Origin: Pseudomonadota bacterium
Lineage (GTDB): Bacteria; Desulfobacterota; Desulfobulbia; Desulfobulbales; Desulfocapsaceae
Direction of reading: 5' to 3'
NCBI GenBank assembly: GCA_018820855.1
Contig: JAHJNL010000010.1
Span: forward strand, 145,527 to 209,526
DNA: 64,000 nucleotides
Positions 61,448 through 64,000 of this stretch are shown one piece after another (the stretch's first letter is position 1; each line of letters begins with the position of its first letter). The position numbers and the translations under genes were made by a program. Below the pieces are notes generated by a model, which ran no database searches, was not told the origin of the DNA, and saw only the letters and a program-made list of their open reading frames with translations.

Positions 61448-61924
61448 TTAATTGCCGTTCTTTGGACCGGGTTTCTTTTTTCTAAGCACCCGGGAAGTGA
61501 GTCGCTCAAGACGGTTAATGAAGCTTTCCCCTCCCAGGGGGCTACCGGTTCTTTCGTGCTGATGGATGATTTTGTGATCGTCCTCCGAGAGGCCGGTTGA
61601 GAGCATCTCTTGCCAGTTAGGTATTATTTCTAATAATGGCCTGACTATTACTAGGGTATCATCCTCTCCTTGCAGGTGCGCTTGGCAACTGCTCCACTTA
61701 TAATCGTCCGGGTTTTTAACCATCCTGGCTCGTACCGGATTTAATTCTATGTAACGGGCTGTTGCTATGAGGTGTTTTAAATCTATTGGAAATGATGCGA
61801 ATCTTCCCGGTCACGTCAGATGTCTTTCCAACCTTTCTGGAAATATATATCTTGTGTAGCGACGGTGTGCTTCACATATTCTACGATGCAAGCCATTTTC
61901 TGATTCAGGCGTGGCTATCAAATG
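61448..61924 (-). pseudogene. IS200-like (REP-associated type) transposase pseudogene
   Basis: Starting immediately after the stop codon of the HsdR_N gene, the same frame reads HLIATPESENGLHRRICEAH and RRYTRYIFPERLERHLT, then a TGA where the family has W in GHLWQGRF, then GRFASFPIDLKHLIATARYI and ELNPVRARMVKNPDDYKWSS, to a stop at 61448. This is a Y1-type (TnpA_REP) transposase without its N terminus and HUH motif. The intact tail (LSEDDHKIIHQHERTGSPLG) supports the family. The truncation point coincides with the end of the neighbouring gene. Confidence 0.75.
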
Positions 61925-62998
61925 TTATTTTACAAATCCTGAACAAAATTTCTGCCAATCATTTTTACAAGAGGCTCTTATGGCAGAGATGTCCATATGG
62001 GAAAGTTTGTCTGGAAAGGTCACTCCAAGTTTTATTTCAAAGAAAAAAGCCAGCAGATCCCCCAGTTCACTGGTAAGTACTTCCGGAACCTCGTGGTAGG
62101 TGAAACGTTTTGCACTTCTCGCCTGATCGTGAAGGGTATGAAGGTAATGCAGCAAAGCAAGGATGAACCGAGAAAGTATGGTGTCGGCTGATATTATTCC
62201 GTGAGTGTCCATTACTAATTGATCCAAGTGCATCTGTGGCAAAATGATCAATTCTCGCAACTTGTAGTGGTAGTCAGGAATTGACACGTCCTTTTTAAAG
62301 GTTGCAAGATAAGAAGCAAGGCAATCAAAGGCCCCTTTGAGCTTAGCGTATGCATAATTTTCATCCTGAGCAATTGAGGCGGACGACAATACCCGGAGCA
62401 GATAATCGGCTGCAACTAATAACTCCTTATCGCAATCCTCAGAAAGAAAAGAGGCCCCACTAAATGCTATTTGCAATACCCCGAAGAATGCCTGCGCCTC
62501 TTCAGGGGGAACAGCTCTGTTGAACCAGTAGAGCGCGGGGCGAAGCTCATCTAACGCACTCAATAATTCCTGGAGCCCAACAACCTGTGGCGTGTCGGAA
62601 CGCTTAGGGATATCTGGTATTGCAACCCATTCCTTCCCTACCTTACGTCTTGCCAGCCAATCCCCACCATTGGCATAAACGGCATACTCTGCTTGAATGC
62701 TGTTGGCACTGGCATAGCTAATGGCTTGATCAAGCCCTGCTTCAACCTTGTTGTCCTTACGCCTTTTGCACTCAATTACAACATGGGGGAGTTTTTCTCT
62801 AAAAATAACAATATCAGCATAATGGGTTCTGGTACCTACTTTGACGGATTGTTCTATTTTGATATTTTGAATAGAGATGCCATAAGTGGAGAGCAGCTCA
62901 AACAACACCCACTGCCGTACGCGTTCTTCGGGTTGTTGTGACGATTTGCCGAAGAGATAGACCTTGGGATTCAGTTCATAAAAAGCATGGGGTGGCAT
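61925..62998 (-). CDS. Orphan HsdR N-terminal-type (PD-(D/E)XK) protein
   Basis: 357 residues. The first about 110 form an HSDR_N_2-type restriction endonuclease fold: ERVRQWVLFELLSTYG, then the nuclease site with Asp62 in RTHYADIVIFREKLP and Glu76/Lys78 in HVVIECKRRKDN. The remainder is helical and unassigned, with no helicase motifs. Such orphans occur in defence islands. The gene's 3' end (FCSGFVK, stop at 61925) joins a transposase remnant in the same frame, so the natural C terminus may have been cut by an insertion or deletion. No partner gene is adjacent. Confidence 0.75.
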   Translation of the reverse strand: MPPHAFYELNPKVYLFGKSSQQPEERVRQWVLFELLSTYGISIQNIKIEQSVKVGTRTHYADIVIFREKLPHVVIECKRRKDNKVEAGLDQAISYASANSIQAEYAVYANGGDWLARRKVGKEWVAIPDIPKRSDTPQVVGLQELLSALDELRPALYWFNRAVPPEEAQAFFGVLQIAFSGASFLSEDCDKELLVAADYLLRVLSSASIAQDENYAYAKLKGAFDCLASYLATFKKDVSIPDYHYKLRELIILPQMHLDQLVMDTHGIISADTILSRFILALLHYLHTLHDQARSAKRFTYHEVPEVLTSELGDLLAFFFEIKLGVTFPDKLSHMDISAIRASCKNDWQKFCSGFVK

Positions 62999-63324
62999 TG
63001 CGATTTTGACCTTTTGAGAAAAAATGAATAAATAGATCTACAGTAATAAACTAACTTGTAGGAATCAAACAACCAAATATAATAATAGGGAATATCTATG
63101 AGGGAAACAATCGGAGACCAGGTCCCGAGTTGTTTCCGATTATGCATCAACAGGGGACATCCGGTTTACTTAAAAGTCCACCTATTTCGAATCAGTCTTT
63201 CCAGGTACATAGGAGATATATGAACTTTTAGCAAAGTCAACATCTAGGGACATCTATTAGATGAGTCAAGCAAAGACGTGACCGCTTCTTTTTTGATAGC
63301 GATACAACAAAACCAAAATTCTTG
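62999..63324. other. Noncoding region with a repeat copy
   Basis: About 320 bases with no gene, containing the dispersed repeat at 63180-63283. An imperfect palindrome of caatcgg/ccgatt type flanks 63108-63142 and may be an insertion-element end. Confidence 0.35.
63180..63283. repeat. Dispersed island repeat, full copy
   Basis: Begins tttcgaatcagtctttccag and ends agatgagtcaagcaaagacg, linking the left part seen at 49.1 kb with the right part seen at 49.4 and 63.8 kb. Confidence 0.6.
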
Positions 63325-63624
63325 TTAGTCGATACGACGGTCATCTGGTTCATCTAGTAATCTTTTTTTCATAAAATGAGCACATTCCTCTTGAAATGAA
63401 GGGTATTGTTTCAGAATTTCAGACATTGCTGATGAAATAGGTCCTTGTTTATCTGATTCTGCCACTTCATATTTTCTCAACAAGTGCAGAAGTGTTTTTT
63501 TATGGCCTAGTTCAAGTTCTGTAGAATTGTTAAACTCTTCTTTAATTAGATCAATCAAATCTAGCGAGTGAGGCCCCTGATTTTCTATTTCTAACAAAAC
63601 GCGAAAAACTGTATCTGTATCCAT
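63325..63624 (-). CDS. Small acidic protein of unknown function
   Basis: 99 residues, helical and charged (MDTDTVFRVLLEIENQGPHS, KKTLLHLLRKYEVAESDKQG, ending EPDDRRID). No signal peptide, membrane segment or known motif is seen. The ribosome site is weak (AGGACA). Protein-like amino-acid composition and an uninterrupted frame support it as a gene. It sits alone between two repeat copies, so it is an island cargo gene of unknown role. Confidence 0.5.
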   Translation of the reverse strand: MDTDTVFRVLLEIENQGPHSLDLIDLIKEEFNNSTELELGHKKTLLHLLRKYEVAESDKQGPISSAMSEILKQYPSFQEECAHFMKKRLLDEPDDRRID

Positions 63625-63754
63625 AGGTTAATTTGTCCTATAAGCAACAATGCTCTGGTGTCATCTGGCCCTATTCACCAACGCGCCGTTCAGCTTTTTT
63701 ATTCCCGCAACGTTATGTTCTTCGTAACTGACCCTTGTAAGCTTGGTCCAACGT
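63625..63754. other. Short noncoding spacer
   Basis: Upstream region of the small acidic gene and lead-in to the repeat; no gene or RNA recognised. A cgcaacgttatgttc stretch superficially recalls an integron site but has no partner arm. Confidence 0.3.
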
Positions 63755-63862
63755 CAAGATATTTCCACTCACTCTAGACTAATAAATAGGAGATATCTGG
63801 ACTTTGGCATAACCGGCCTCCATAACCATTTCACATATGGGATGAGTCAAGCAAAGACATGA
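63755..63862. repeat. Dispersed island repeat, full copy next to IS110
   Basis: Contains ataggagatatctggacttt near 63785 and gatgagtcaagcaaagacat near 63841. The homology to the other copies stops at about 63860, where the IS110-family element appears to begin. Confidence 0.65.
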
Positions 63863-63872
63863 TAATCATATA

Positions 63873-63969
63873 AAAGGCACCTCGGCCTGAAACTCAAGAT
63901 CGAGCTTCAGGCCCAACCGAGATGGTTGTATAATTGAGGTAGATAAACCATTACAAAGGAGGTGCCTTT
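63873..63969 (+). promoter_or_regulatory. Structured leader of the IS110 transposase, sequestering the ribosome site
   Basis: aaaggcacctc (63873-63883) is exactly complementary to gaggtgccttt (63959-63969), which includes the AGGAGG ribosome site and the bases up to the ATG. Nested hairpins ggcctgaa/ttcaggcc (63884-63891, 63906-63913) and caacc/ggttg (63914-63928) fill the loop. Transcripts reading in from outside would hide the ribosome site. The region may also belong to the element's guide (bridge) RNA. Confidence 0.6.
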
Positions 63970-64000
63970 ATGACTTCATTATACGCTGGAATCGATCTGC
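63970..64000 (+). CDS. IS110-family transposase, first ten codons
   Basis: The window ends ten codons into this gene: MTSLYAGIDL. The Y-x-GIDL start is the RuvC-like DEDD opening of IS110/IS1111 transposases, with the first catalytic Asp in GID. AAAGGAGG lies 5 bases upstream. Everything further is outside the window. IS110 transposases insert DNA guided by an RNA from the element's noncoding end. Confidence 0.7.
   Translation, partial: MTSLYAGIDL

Noticed and set aside
63640..63725. Possible integron attC site around cgcaacgttatgttc
   Set aside because: The core does not fit GTTRRRY and no matching left-hand site or cassette structure is visible.
39989..64000. CRISPR array or retron in the island
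   Set aside because: No regularly spaced repeats with spacers were seen, and the reverse transcriptase is of the long nitrilase-fused type without a retron msr/msd-like region recognised.

Overview
The window looks like a chromosome segment of a sulfate-reducer-type member of the Desulfobacterota (Desulfobulbales-like). This is inferred from the gene mix: a CCG-domain/4Fe-4S GlcF-type protein, a binding-protein/sensor-kinase pair, fused acetyl-CoA carboxylase transferase subunits and the small periplasmic proteins. No marker gene could be searched, so the taxonomic guess is weak. Positions 1 to about 39.9 kb are mostly core genome. From 39.99 kb to the right edge lies an integrative island inserted behind a tRNA-Phe gene and filled with phage-defence genes and mobile-element debris; its far end is outside the window.

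Core part. 0-7.8 kb: the start of a secreted C69 dipeptidase, then a tightly overlapping six-gene leftward operon (accB, accC, MFS exporter, RsbW-like kinase/GNAT fusion, carboxyltransferase, acyl-CoA ligase), which together form a complete biotin-dependent acyl-CoA carboxylase with its own CoA ligase. 8-13 kb: a DeaD RNA helicase, a GAF-GGDEF diguanylate cyclase, and two decayed genes (HD-GYP, secreted protein). 13-17 kb: SBF-type symporter and the divergent ilvC/ilvY pair with a palindromic operator between them. 17-24 kb: a membrane-bound XRE regulator with a secreted partner sharing its periplasmic domain; a lipoprotein ABC-type binding protein plus hybrid histidine kinase; a DUF3617 protein; tRNA-Lys(CTT). 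24.9-28.7 kb: the presumed housekeeping acetyl-CoA carboxylase pair, an AccA-AccD fusion with a biotin carboxylase. 29-39.9 kb: corC-lnt, prfB with its programmed frameshift, a GlcF-like protein that lacks a canonical start codon, a dGTPase family protein, valS, nadC, an acidic zinc-ribbon protein and tRNA-Phe(GAA).

Island. A tyrosine integrase next to tRNA-Phe is followed by an AlpA-like HTH protein, a small plasmid/phage-type protein, and an A-rich zinc-ribbon gene of transposase ancestry. Next comes a 1256-residue reverse transcriptase-nitrilase protein (DRT type 1/UG1 antiphage class) with a degenerate group II intron upstream. A seven-gene leftward operon follows: GmrSD-like DUF262/HNH endonuclease, HsdM, HsdS, SIR2 protein, HsdR, a putative DNA-binding protein and a Doc/Fic protein. 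Behind it are an integrase pseudogene, an IS200-like transposase pseudogene, a lone HsdR_N-type PD-(D/E)XK protein, a small unknown protein, and the first codons of an IS110-family transposase. A dispersed repeat of about 90 bp occurs in full at four places and partly at a fifth, bracketing the reverse-transcriptase module and the restriction module, which suggests cassette-like assembly.
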